Below are positions 24,461 to 34,679 of a stretch of 64,000 bases of DNA, one piece after another (the first letter of the stretch is position 1; each line of letters opens with the position of its first letter). The position numbers were made by a program, and so were the translations under genes. The notes below the pieces were generated by a model, which was given only the letters and a program-made list of their open reading frames with translations, ran no database searches and was not told where the DNA came from. Location: positions 1,612,001 through 1,676,000 of the forward strand of contig CANTUR010000044.1 in the NCBI GenBank assembly GCA_947683625.1, read 5' to 3'. This stretch comes from Mallotus nudiflorus. Taxonomy: Eukaryota > Streptophyta > Magnoliopsida > Malpighiales > Euphorbiaceae.

Positions 24461-24995
24461 GAGAAGCAATTGGAGCTTATATTTGATTGCCATCAATTTA
24501 GCAAGGAAAAGAAGGTAAAATTGGCGATTACTCAATTTTCTGATTATGCTATTGCTTGGTGGGACCATTTAGTGATTAATAGGCGAAGGAATTTGGAGTA
24601 CCCAATTGATAATTGGCCTGAGCTCAAGGTTGTAATGAGGAAGCGATTTGTGCCAAAACACTATCATAGGGAACTTGTATAAAAACTTCAAGTTCTTAAA
24701 CAAGATAGTAAGAGTGTGGATGATTACCATAAAGAGATAGAGATGCTCATGACTAGGGCTGATATAGATGAAGATGTGGAGATCACTATGGCACGCTTCT
24801 TAGCTGGTCTAAACAAAGACATATCTGACCGAGTAGATTTACACAAATATGAAGATTTGGAAGAGATGGTGCACGCGTCTGCGCATCCAACTTTAAAATC
24901 GTTGCCCAAGATCGTCAAGATGAGGTTGTGAAGATGGAGCTAAACCCCTTGCTTATTAATTTGAAGCAAGATACTTAGCTATTAAAAGATGAACA
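24455..24995 (+). pseudogene. Gypsy gag fragment, opposite strand to adjacent CRM pol
   Basis: Capsid-type (retrotrans_gag) sequence: LIFDCHQFSKEKKVKLAITQ, then YAIAWWDHLV and PELKVVMRKRFVPKHYHREL. One TAA (24,680-24,682) stands where Gln is expected, and the same frame continues VDDYHKEIEMLMTRADI to about 24,931. It begins within a few bases of where the - strand pol breaks off and ends near a - strand LTR. The simplest reading is an inverted gag segment inside the CRM element. A separate insertion is possible. The zinc knuckle is missing. Confidence 0.8.
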
Positions 24996-25620
24996 ATCAC
25001 ACAATTCTAAGTCTAACCTAGATATTGTAATGAAAGGTATATGTGAAACAATTCAAGTAAACTTGCAAAGTTTCAAAAGAACAAAGTTAAGGTAAAACCT
25101 CACTTAATTGATTAAAATTGTCAAAAATACATGCTTTAATTTTTCCACAATATATGTAGCCCTTATATAGGCATGTAAACAACCTAGCCCTTAAAGGAAA
25201 AGGTTTTCTTCCTTATTCCTAAAGATACATATATAGGAAAATCCTTAATTAAGGAGATTTCCTTCAAAATAGGACAACTAATGACAACTCATCTTTAAAA
25301 AGTCAAAATTGACAACTCATTACAATTCATGACAACTAAGTAAAATGACAACTTATGACAACTAAGCATTGAAGCATGTCATGTCATATGTTGACCATTG
25401 ACCGTTGACTTTGACTTGTTGACTATTTGACTTTGACTTGGAATATTCTTGAATCTTCTCACATCTTCTAGAATCTTCTTGAATCTTCCTTATTGACTCC
25501 AAAATAGGAAAATAATTCAAAATTCGTCCATATCAAGCTAATTAATTTCAGAATAGGAAATGAAGCTAATTAGCTTGAATTCTTTATATTCAGGCACTTT
25601 TAATCCCTTTTAGGGTTCAT
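24996..25620 (-). repeat. CRM-type LTR fragment
   Basis: On - this matches the LTR-like DNA after the CRM copy at 51-53 kb: shared 'cttagttgtcataagttgt' words, 'atgcctatataa.ggc' with a TATATAA box (about 25,155-25,170), and a 'gttcttttgaaac'-like leader. It therefore belongs to the family of the 52.5 kb LTR rather than clearly to the pol next to it. Confidence 0.6.
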
Positions 25621-25800
25621 ATTAATTTGGTCATCATGCAAGGATGCAATATAGTGAATATGTTACTTAGGATTCATGCAAAGATGTGATTTACACATGA
25701 ATGGTGTTCATGATATATTGGTGTGCATATGAAATGCAATGACTACCCATTTCAGTTGTCATACTTAACATTCTCTAGTCATGCTACGAGTTCCAACATT
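25621..25800 (-). repeat. Inverted copy of the Tat 3' flank (24-bp repeat and junction)
   Basis: 25,640-25,720 contains 'ggattcatgcaaagatgtga', the reverse complement of the 24-bp array unit at 19.7 kb. 25,725-25,795 ('gaaatgcaatgactaccc', 'atacttaacattctctagtc') is the reverse complement of about 19,480-19,545. This sets the orientation of the following array as -. Confidence 0.75.
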
Positions 25801-27132
25801 CCTTAATGTTAGGAAAATGATATCATTATAACCTCTTTAGTTGTCAAGCAAATGGATATGCATCTATGACGTCCTCAAGTGCCATGTAAAATAAAGATGT
25901 GACTATATCCTCTGTAGGTGTCATGCAAGTGAAGATGCTACTAAGCAAAATGATACTAAGCAATGTGAAGATATGACCATAACCTCTTTAGGTGTCATGT
26001 AAATGGAGATGCTACAAAGCAAAATGAAGATGCAACTATATTATTCTTAGGTGTCAAGCAAATGAGGATACTACTAACCAAAATGAAGATGCAACTATAA
26101 CCTATTAAGGTGTCATGCAAATGAAGATTATGAGTATAACCTCTTTAGGTGTCACACAAATGAAAATGCTACTAAAAAATAATGAAGATGTGACTATTAC
26201 CTTCTTAGGTGTCATGTAAATAAGATGCTACTAATCAAAATGAATATATGACTATAACCTCTTTAGGTGTCACGTTAAAGAAGATACGACTATAACCTCT
26301 TTAGTTATCATGCAAGTCAAGATGCTACTAAGCAAAATGAGAATGCGATTATAACCTCATTAGGTGTTATGTAAATGGAGATGCTACTAAACAAAATAAG
26401 AATGTGATTAAAACCTTTTTAGCTATCACACAAATGGAGATGCTACTAAGCAAAATGATGATGCGACTATAACCTCTTTAGGTGTTATGCAAGTGGAGAT
26501 GCTACTAAGCAAAATGCAGATGTGACTATAACCTTCTTAAGTGTCACACAAATGAAAGTGCCACTTAGTAAAATGAAGATGCAACTATAACCTCTTTAGT
26601 TGTCAAGTAAGTGAAGATGCTAGTAAGAAAAATGAAGATACAACTATAACCTTTATAGTTGTCATGCAAATGAAGATTGCAACTATAACCTCTTTAGTTG
26701 TCATGCAAATAAAAATATTGCTAAACAATAATGACGATGCGACTATAACCTTCTTAGGTGTCATGAAAATGGAGTTGTTACTAAGCAAAATGAAGATATG
26801 ACTATAACCTCTTTAGGTGTCATGCAAATGAAGATGCGACTATAACCTCTTAAGATGTCATGAAAGTGAAGATGCTACTAAGAAAAATGAGAATGCAATT
26901 ATAGCCTCTTTAGGTGTTACGCAAATGGAGATGCTACTAAGAAAAATAAGAATGTGATTATAACCTCTTTAGGTGTCATGCAATTGGAGATGCTACTAAG
27001 TAAAATGAAGATGTGACTATAACCTCTTTAGGTGTCATGCAAGTGGAGATGCTACTAAGGAAAATGAAGATGCAACTATAACCTTCTTAGGTGTCACAAA
27101 ATGAAGGTGCTACTAAGCAAAATGAAGATGTG
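25801..27132 (-). repeat. 59-bp minisatellite array, left part
   Basis: About 22 units of roughly 59 bp: 'gactataacctctttaggtg' + 'tcatgcaagtggagatgcta' + 'ctaagcaaaatgaagatgc'. Some units lack about 30 bp. The complement 'ggtgt..ttatag' echoes the 43-bp array at 19.3 kb, so both arrays probably come from the same Tat 3' region. The array is interrupted at 27,132/31,746 by an inserted LTR element. Confidence 0.88.
27128..27132. repeat. Target-site duplication ATGTG, left
   Basis: ATGTG directly precedes TGTAGATG, the left end of the inserted element; the same five bases follow its right end at 31,746-31,750. Confidence 0.8.
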
Positions 27133-29375
27133 TGTAGATGATAGGGTTTATCATACAAGATTTTAGCAACCACAACATTGTTTGAGCTCAGGGCTCTAAA
27201 GAAAACACTACTATATCACAAAGATATAGCATGGAGATGAGGAGTCGCCACCCAGGGTAATAATTAGGACAAATCGAAAGCGATAGTACTCGATTCTCTA
27301 AAAGAAAGCTAACACCACAACTAAAAGATTTTGGATATGGAATACTAACTTCTTTCAGTCTTATGTTCATTTAGAATTAATTTATGAATTACTATCTTAT
27401 CCCTTATTTACATGCAATTTCATATAAACCCTTATTTAAACAATTAACCCCAAACAAACTAGTCATAAAAAATGTAAACAATACATTCATTTAAGTTCAT
27501 AATCCCTATGTTAGTCTAATCTATATTGATTTTAATTAAATGGGCTAAATCTACATGTTTAAATTTACAAGTGATTTTGAAGACTGATGGGCCTAATTTC
27601 TATTCAATTTTAATTAATGATCTTAAGTCTACTTATTTTAATTCTAAAATGACCCTAATTCTACAAATTATGAAGTATTTAAATTAGTGGGCCTAGTTCT
27701 ACATGTTTTAATTCTAAGGTGATATTAAATCTACAAGTTATGGAAAAGGCTTTAAGTTAATGGGCTATGTCTAATTAATTTTAATTAACCTAAGTGGGCC
27801 TATGTATAAATTAACTTGGTGAGCCTACATTATTTCTAACCTAAATCTAGTTAATTGTGGGCCTAAAGATGCATTTTAATTAAAATTTAGACCTAATTAA
27901 TTGGTAACCTATTAAATGAAATGGTGAATCTAATTGTTAAACCTAAAAAACCTAAAATCATGAGCTTAAGGAAAACATGACAAAACATAATAGAAAAATC
28001 ATAAAAATTAACAAATCAAATAAAATAATTGTACAAACAATTAATTAAAATTCATAAATCAGAAAGAAAATAAAAAAAACATGAAGATAATAAATTAAAC
28101 TATATAATAAATAAAACTACATTAATCATGCATTCAATGATATCTAACCCCAATAAAATTATATGCAACTTAAATTTACTACAACCACCATTAATTTTCA
28201 TTAAAACTTTACTAGATAAACCTAATTTACTAATCAATTAATAAAAATAAAACACACAACAGAGACACAAGATTCCACTATTCCCATTATTAGGGCTATT
28301 ACAATGATCTACTGAAAATAAAAATAAAAATTAATACAACCCCAAAAAAGAAAAATAAATGAATAAAAAAAATAAAAATACAAGAAAAGTAATAAATAAA
28401 TAAAAATAACCTAGAGGCTATATTCAAATACAAAATTCAACCTATAGCATCCCATGGATCTTCATAGGTTTTGTTTTCTACAGTAAATTCATCATGTAAC
28501 TTCATCCATAATCATGAACACAAACACAAAAAATAAAATAAACAATGATTAATAATTAAACAAAATAAAAATAAAAAATAAATTAAATTAAAATTAAATG
28601 AATTCAAAATAAACAGAAGAAGGTAGAAGAAGAGATGATTGGATAGATGCAGTATTGATTTGCTCCTCATAGTGGTATAAATCACCGTTATTTTTTAAAA
28701 ACAAATCATTAATGCTTGATTTCCTCTTCCTAAAAGGTCTACTACTTTTTCCTTTTAAGAATAGTATACTAAAAGAATTTTTTCTTGAGTTGAAAGCTGC
28801 GTAAAAAGAAAAGAAGAAAAACTCCTCTCTCTAGGAGAGTTGAGTTGGGTTTATACAGAAAACCCTAGCTAAAGTCACATATCTTACTGTGACTTCTCCC
28901 ATTGATAGTGATAAAGTTTTGGTTTAATAAAGACTTTTAATTTCCTGAAAAATTCAAATAAATCCTAAAAAAGGGATTTATCAAATTATTTGACCAATTA
29001 AAATTCAAAAAATAATTTTTTATTTACTGAAAAATAAAAAAAATACAAATAAAACATGATCGAAATATCATATTCCTGATCGGAATTATATAATTTTGAT
29101 TAGAATTATGTAATTCCAATTGTAATTACATAATTATGATCAATTTTTTTACTTTTAATTATAAAAAAATCCCTAAAAGAATTTAAACTTTTTAATTAGG
29201 TCCTTAAAGAAAAATTACAATTAAGTCATTAAAAAAACCAATTAAGTTCTTTTAATAATGCATTTACCCTTTTGAGGTTTTAAACTTCAAGTGTTGAAAA
29301 TCTATTTATAATATTTTCATCATTGGAGTCCTTTGTCACATCCACACTCAACTATCCCAAAATTGGGTGCTTACA
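27133..29375 (-). repeat. 3' LTR (2,243 bp) of the inserted element
   Basis: Left end TGTAGATGATAGG, right end GGTGCTTACA. About 28,660-29,375 aligns with 31,011-31,745 (shared 'ataaatcacc', 'agtcaca', 'tgtgacttctcc', 'aataaatcct', 'ttcatcatt.gagtcct'). A longer part aligns in reverse with 34,680-36,364, confirming that the LTR is long. It contains 'gaattatgtaattccgatc'-type short repeats at about 29,080-29,140. Confidence 0.85.
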
Positions 29376-29392
29376 ATTGCCCCCCTTTATCA
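29376..29392 (-). promoter_or_regulatory. Polypurine tract
   Basis: On - the sequence reads TGATAAAGGGGGGCAAT and directly abuts the LTR start TGTAAGCACC. A textbook polypurine tract, fixing orientation. Confidence 0.8.
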
Positions 29393-29539
29393 CTGTTTGC
29401 TTAAGAATTTACAGCAAAGCAAATAAGCACACAATTTCAAAGCAAAGAGTTAAGATACTAAGCTGTGTGTTGTGACTATTCATGACACTATGTAGTGTTG
29501 AATGCGATTTAAGGAACACTAGAATTCCTGTGGAATTTC

Positions 29540-29830
29540 TAGCTGTTATGCCATCACTATGTTTAGTGAATAGTGATTGACATTGTGTTCATTATGTTTT
29601 GAAAACATGTTATAGTTCCAGTGGAACATATAGTGGCGATGCTATTACTGTATTCAATGAATAGCAGTTAACATTATGTTTAGTGCATTTTAAAAATAGG
29701 TTATAGTTCCTATGGAACATATAGCGGTGATGTGATCACTATGTTCAGTGAATAGTAGTTGACACTACATTCAGTGCATTTTGAAAATATACTATAGTTT
29801 TAATGGAACATATAGTGGTGATGTTATTAC
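29540..29830 (-). repeat. 91-bp tandem repeats in element internal region
   Basis: 'ggaacatatagtgg.gatg' recurs at about 29,627, 29,718 and 29,809 (period 91) with 'gttatagttcc' and 'ttcagtgaatag' in each unit. Confidence 0.8.
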
Positions 29831-29839
29831 TATGTTTAG

Positions 29840-30425
29840 AGCATTTTATTATATTCCCTGTGGGACATTTAGTGATCGTGATTTTCACTATATTCCCTAT
29901 GGGACATTTAGTGATTGTGGTTTTCACTATATTCCCTATGGGACGTCTAATGATCGTGATTTTCATTATATTCCTTATGGGATGTCTAATGATTGTGATT
30001 TTCAATATATTCCTATATTCCCTGTGGGATGTCTAGTGATTATAATTTTCACTATATTCCCTACAGGACGTTTAATGATATGATTTTCACTATATTCCCT
30101 GTGAGACATCTAGTGATGTGATTTTCATTATATTCCCTATGGGATGTCTAGTTATGTGATTTTCATTATATTCCCTATTGGACGTCTAGTGATTATGATT
30201 TTCATTATATTCCCTATGGGACATCTAGTGATCCTGATTTTCATTATATTCCCTATGGGACATCTAGTGATGTGATTTTCACTATATTCCCTGTGGGATG
30301 TCTAATGATCATGATTTTCACTATATTCCTTGTGAGATGTCTAGTGATTGTGATTTTCACTATATTCCCTATGGGACGTCTAGTGATGTGATTTTCACTA
30401 TATTCCTTATGGGACATCCAATAAA
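29840..30425 (-). repeat. 39-bp (and 36-bp) minisatellite
   Basis: About 15 units of 'tatattccctatgggacgtc' + 'tagtgattgtgattttcac'. Some units are 36 bp. As 39 is a multiple of 3, frames stay open on both strands (for example 29,781-30,083 and 29,745-30,005). They are repeat translation, not genes. Confidence 0.9.
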
Positions 30426-30965
30426 AATATGCTATAACTATTGTGTAGTGTCTAGTGAATTGTATTATAGTTCTTGTGGAACATGTAGTAATTGTGATCA
30501 AAAGTTTCATGATATTTCTTATGGAACGTTTAGGAAAAATATGCTATAACTATTATGTAGTGTATAACTAAAGAAAAATATGTTATAGGTCATGTGGAGC
30601 ATCTAGCAAATTGTGATAATGGTGTTATAGGTCTTGTGAAGCGTCTAGTAAAAAGAAATGTGCTATAATTCCCATAGAATGTCTAGCAAAAAATATTTGA
30701 AATGTGTTATAACTACTATGTAGTGTCTAGAAAACTGGATCAAAAGTGCGCTATAACTACTGTGTAGTGTCTAGCTAATCATGATTTAATACTGTGCTAT
30801 AACTATTGCGTAGTGTCTAGCAAGTTGTGATTGTTTAGAATTTTTGTTATAACTACTATGTAGTATATAACAAAGTGAATTTGAAAACTATGTTATAGCT
30901 ACTGCGTAGCATATAACAAGGTGAATCTAAAAATTATGTTATAGCTAATGTGTAGCATATAACTG
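30426..30965 (-). repeat. Degenerate ~55-60-bp repeats 'gctataactactgtgtagtg'
   Basis: The word 'tgctataactattgtgtagt' followed by 'gtctag(c/t)aa' recurs some ten times with variable spacing to about 30,965. Wording resembles the 59-bp array ('ctataacctctttaggtgtc'), hinting at a shared ancestor. Confidence 0.7.
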
Positions 30966-31010
30966 AGATGAAGTGCAGTGTATGTAAAATGCAGACACCA
31001 CATTGGAACT

Positions 31011-31745
31011 TCGTGCTCCTCAAAGTAGTATAAATCACCATTATTTTTTAAAACAAATCTTCAATGCTTTATGTTCTCTTCCTAAAAGGCCTACTGCTCC
31101 TTTTTAAAAACAATATGCCAAAAGATTTTTTTTAGTTGAAAGCTATATAAAAAGAAAAGAAGAAGAACTCCTCTCTCCATGAGAGTTGAGTTAGGTTTAT
31201 ATAGAAAACCCTAACTAAAGTCATGTATGTTACTGTGACTTCTCCTATTAATAGTGATAAAGTTTTGGTTTAAGAAGGACTTTTAATTTATTAAAAAATT
31301 TAGATAAATCCTAGAAAAGGGATTTATCACATTATTTGACCAATTATAATTCAGAAAACAACTTTTTATTTACTGAAAAATCAAAAAATACAGATAGCAC
31401 ACGATCAGAATAACATAATTCCGATTGGGATTATGTAATTCCAATTGGAATTATGTAATTTTGATCGGAATTACATAATTCTGATCGGTCGAAATTACAT
31501 AATTCTAATCAATTTTTTATACTTTTAATTACAAAATGACCCTTAAAAGAATTTAACTTTTCAATTAGGTCCTTAAAGAAAACATTACAATTAAATCCTG
31601 AAAAAACCAATTACGTTCTTTTGAAAATCCATTTAGGCTTTTGAAGTTTCAAACTTTTAGGTGTTAAAGATTTATTTATAATATTTTCATCATTAGAGTC
31701 CTCTGTCACATCCACACTCAACTATCCCGAAATTAGGTGCTTACA
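31011..31745 (-). repeat. 5' LTR of the inserted element (truncated, 735 bp)
   Basis: Starts (on -) TGTAAGCACC at 31,745 and is collinear with 28,660-29,375. Homology stops at about 31,011, so the rest of the LTR and the primer-binding site are missing. Contains short 'cataattccgatcgg' palindrome-like repeats (31,410-31,505). Confidence 0.82.
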
Positions 31746-31750
31746 ATGTG
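31746..31750. repeat. Target-site duplication ATGTG, right
   Basis: Matches 27,128-27,132; the 59-bp array resumes immediately after. Confidence 0.8.
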
Positions 31751-32130
31751 ACCATAACCTCTTTAGGTGTCATGCAAGTGGAGATGCTATTAAGAAAAAT
31801 GAGAATGTGATTATAACCTCTTTAGGCATCACGAAAATGGAAATGCTACTAAGTAAAATGAAGATGCGACTTTAACCTCTTTAGGCATCATGAAAATGGA
31901 AATGCTACTAAGTAAAATGAAGATGCGACTTTAACCTCTTTAGGTGTCACATAAGTGGAGATGCTACTAAACAAAATAAAGATATGACTATAACTTTCTT
32001 AGGTGTCACACAAATGAAGATGCTACAAAGCAAAATGCATATGCAACTATAACCTCTTTAGGGTGTCATGCAAGTGTAAATTATGACTATAACTTTTTTA
32101 GGTGTCACATAAATAAATGAAGATGCTACT
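31751..32130 (-). repeat. 59-bp minisatellite array, right part
   Basis: Continues 'accataacctctttaggtgt' units after the insertion for about six more copies, including one near-identical doublet (31,830-31,940). Confidence 0.85.
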
Positions 32131-32560
32131 GAGCAAAATATTACAATGTGTGGGGATGCTACTAAGCAATGTGGAAATGCTACTAAGCAATAGAAGTGCT
32201 CCTAAGCAATGTGAGGATGCTACTAAGCAATGTGAGTGATCTTAAGCAATGTGAAAATGTTATTAAGCAGTGAAAGTGCTCTTAAGTAATGTGAGGATGC
32301 TATTAAGAAATGTGAGTGCTCTTAAGTAATGTGAAAATGCTACTAAGCAATGAAACTTCTCCTAAGCAATGTGAGGATGCTGCTAAGTAATGTGAGTGCT
32401 CTTAAACTAAGTGAAAATGCTACTAAGTAGTGAAAGTGCTCCTAAGCAATGTAAGGATTCTACTAAGCAATATGAGTACTTTTAAGCAATGTAAAAATGC
32501 TACTAACCATTGAAAGTGCTCCTAAGCAATGTGAAAATGCTACTAAGCAATAATGATGCA
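32131..32560. repeat. ~20-bp repeats in ~79-bp higher-order units
   Basis: Alternating 19-21-bp variants ('gtgaggatgctactaagcaa', 'tgtgagtgctcttaagcaa', 'tgtgaaaatgctactaagca', 'tgaaagtgctcctaagcaa') repeat as a set about five times. The 'gatgctactaagcaaaatga' half of the 59-bp unit looks like the seed. Confidence 0.82.
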
Positions 32561-33170
32561 ATGATGACTTTTAGATTTATTGGTTGGTTGTAGCTTGAGG
32601 TCCTTCTCTTATAAATGCTTCTAGATCTTGATTGGTGATAACTTTTGAATTCTTATTAATTGACTAGTTACAACTTGAATTCCTATAAAGAATAGATGTA
32701 CATATGAATATTTTACATTTCTAGTTTATTCATGAAGCATATTCAAAGATTTTGTGCATTGAACTAGTCATTGTTAGTCGAGTGCTTTTATTCTTGAATT
32801 CTTGCAGTTGATTCATCGATGCCAAGAGTTGTATGTATTAAAGTGTTTAAGTTGTCATACATGTGACATTCTTGATTTAATTGAATTTTGTCAATTCAAA
32901 AACATAATTCACAGCTTATAGCTAAGGCTGTTTGTATTACCAAGTGGAGAGCAAGCTTCCTAAGTGAATTTTTGAAGAATGTAGCAAGAAGAAACTTATA
33001 AAGAGTGTAGATGAATAGAATAATTTTTTATTATTAAGAGGGTTTTCAATAGGGAAGCAATAGTTGAAAATACATTATTTATTTTTACTGCAGGGATTTC
33101 CTTTCTTTAGTATCCTTTACCTTTCTTATGTTACTCAGCATGGATACCACTGAAAGGTCCTTTAGGACAC
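32561..33170 (+). other. Non-coding DNA between minisatellite and Tat LTR
   Basis: No gene or clear repeat seen. Two near-copies of 'actagttacaacttgaattc' / 'ggttgtagcttgaggtcctt' occur near 32,585 and 32,662. It probably belongs to a Tat 3' region because a Tat LTR starts at 33,171. A purine-rich 'actgaaaggtcctttagg' precedes that LTR. Confidence 0.4.
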
Positions 33171-34679
33171 TGTCATACCTCAAATTTAACCATCCTTAAA
33201 AAAGGTCCAATCATGAAACAAATCTTTGAAAAGACTAGAGTCTCCTCATTCATAACACCTTTGAAGTGTGCAATGCTAAAACCCTGACCCTACCAATGTG
33301 CAAAATCGATCACTAAGCCATTAAATTGTGCTTTGATCTTATGAAATCTGAATTATTGGAACAGTAAGAGGCTTGTTTCGAGAATCTTCTCTTAGAATAC
33401 ATAGCTTATTGAGTTAGTGCTCATTTCATTAGATCGAGACCCAACTTTGTGAAAAAACAAAAATTGATTTTGACAAAATGGACTTTAGAAACACATTTAA
33501 AAGGCTCTAAAACCTCTAGAAGTGGTCCCAAAATAGTCCAAAACAACTTGAAGATTAGCATGTATCATTCAAAAGTGTATGTAAACACCCCTAGGTGTCA
33601 CATATTAAAATTAAGGCCCAAAAACCTTCGAAACCAACCTCAAAATAGCCTAAAAAAGCCCCAAATGGAGTTCATAATGCACAAAAGTGTGTGTAATTGA
33701 GTGCGAGAGTGTGTGGCCATGTGCTAGGCACGTAGTCACGTGCTCCGTCATAGGGATCCACATATGACCATGCCTATACCCCATATTCTTCACATTTTCA
33801 TTATAAATAGGTAGCTCCATACCCCATTTTGAGGGGCAGTAAAAGGAAACACACACACACTCAAAGATTTATCCTCTCAAAGGTGCTATAACCCGCTTTT
33901 AGACATTTTTTATCTCTCCCACTACATTTTTCTTAGATTATTAGGTTTTTATCCCACCAAACCTAGCCTCATCTTTTTCAAAGTACGATTTAAAGGTATA
34001 CAAACTAGCATTATTCTACACATCATTTTAAATCTCTTGATGAGGAAAACTTGATAATCCCTTGAAGCTATAGCTTCAAAACTCACACAAGCTCAGTCAT
34101 ATCTGAGGTCCACATAATCATTTTAGCACGTTTATTTTATCATGCTGCATTTTATTTTATTGCTGTCAACATTTATGAATATCATTATGCTTGCATGATG
34201 AGACAAGCAATTTACATGTTATATGAATAATTTATGCTTTATTCTCCTCATCTCATATCATCAATTTGCATCCTTTAGTTCCGAAATATGAAATCACACC
34301 ATAAATATCAATAATGTGAAAAGTTCATATTTCATACTAGAGTCATCATGTTCCTAGTCCAATGATGTCATCATGCATCCTTTTTCACTGTCATCATATA
34401 TCATCATGGCATAAATAATCGCTATAAACATGCATGATTATATACATTTTGCTTAATTTTTCAAGTGATTGAGTGTCCACTACTTATCCCATTATTCATG
34501 TGATCGAGCAATTTATGTGCATAGTCATGCTAACCTTGTAAGTCTATTATATCTAAGCTAGATTTACTTTTCCACAGTCTTTTTTTTTCCTTTTATATGT
34601 ATTTTATTAGGAAAGCAATGTAAAAATAACATTTTGGATTTATTATCTTCCATTATATGATGTATTATGTGAATGCTAT
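33171..34679 (+). repeat. Second Tat LTR
   Basis: Begins TGTCATACCTCAAATTT and is collinear with 20,004-20,460. It adds the promoter part absent there: a GC-richer 'gtggccatgtgctaggcacg' stretch, a TATAAATA box at 33,802-33,809, then a leader with 'cacacacacactcaaag'. The right end is set only by the start of the next LTR at 34,680, so its true end is not known. Confidence 0.7.
33802..33809 (+). promoter_or_regulatory. TATA box of Tat LTR
   Basis: TATAAATA within the LTR, about 630 bp from its start, followed by a leader-like region. A good core-promoter match. Confidence 0.6.

Larger units (their letters stand above)
27133..31745 (-). mobile_element. Non-autonomous LTR retroelement full of minisatellites
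   Basis: The element is on -. Its 5' LTR at the right (31,011-31,745) starts TGTAAGCACC on -. Its internal part (29,376-31,010) has no coding domain and consists almost wholly of three tandem-repeat types. Its complete 3' LTR lies at the left (27,133-29,375). A polypurine tract abuts the 3' LTR and a 5-bp duplication ATGTG flanks the whole. The primer-binding site and inner two-thirds of the 5' LTR are deleted. 3'-region tandem repeats suggest Tat affinity. Insertion split a 59-bp minisatellite. Confidence 0.85.

Noticed and set aside
29745..30549. Overlapping frames on both strands with repeated GTFSDRDFHYIPY-like or RNIVKITITRHP-like units
   Set aside because: The 39-bp minisatellite keeps frames open on both strands because its period is a multiple of three.
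25801..32130. CRISPR-like array (regular direct repeats)
   Set aside because: Units are contiguous with no unique spacers, in a plant retrotransposon context without cas genes; it is a minisatellite.
34180..34640. Possible separate RNA gene in the Tat LTR tail
   Set aside because: Only AT-rich sequence with 'catcat' words; no tRNA, snoRNA or snRNA signatures seen.
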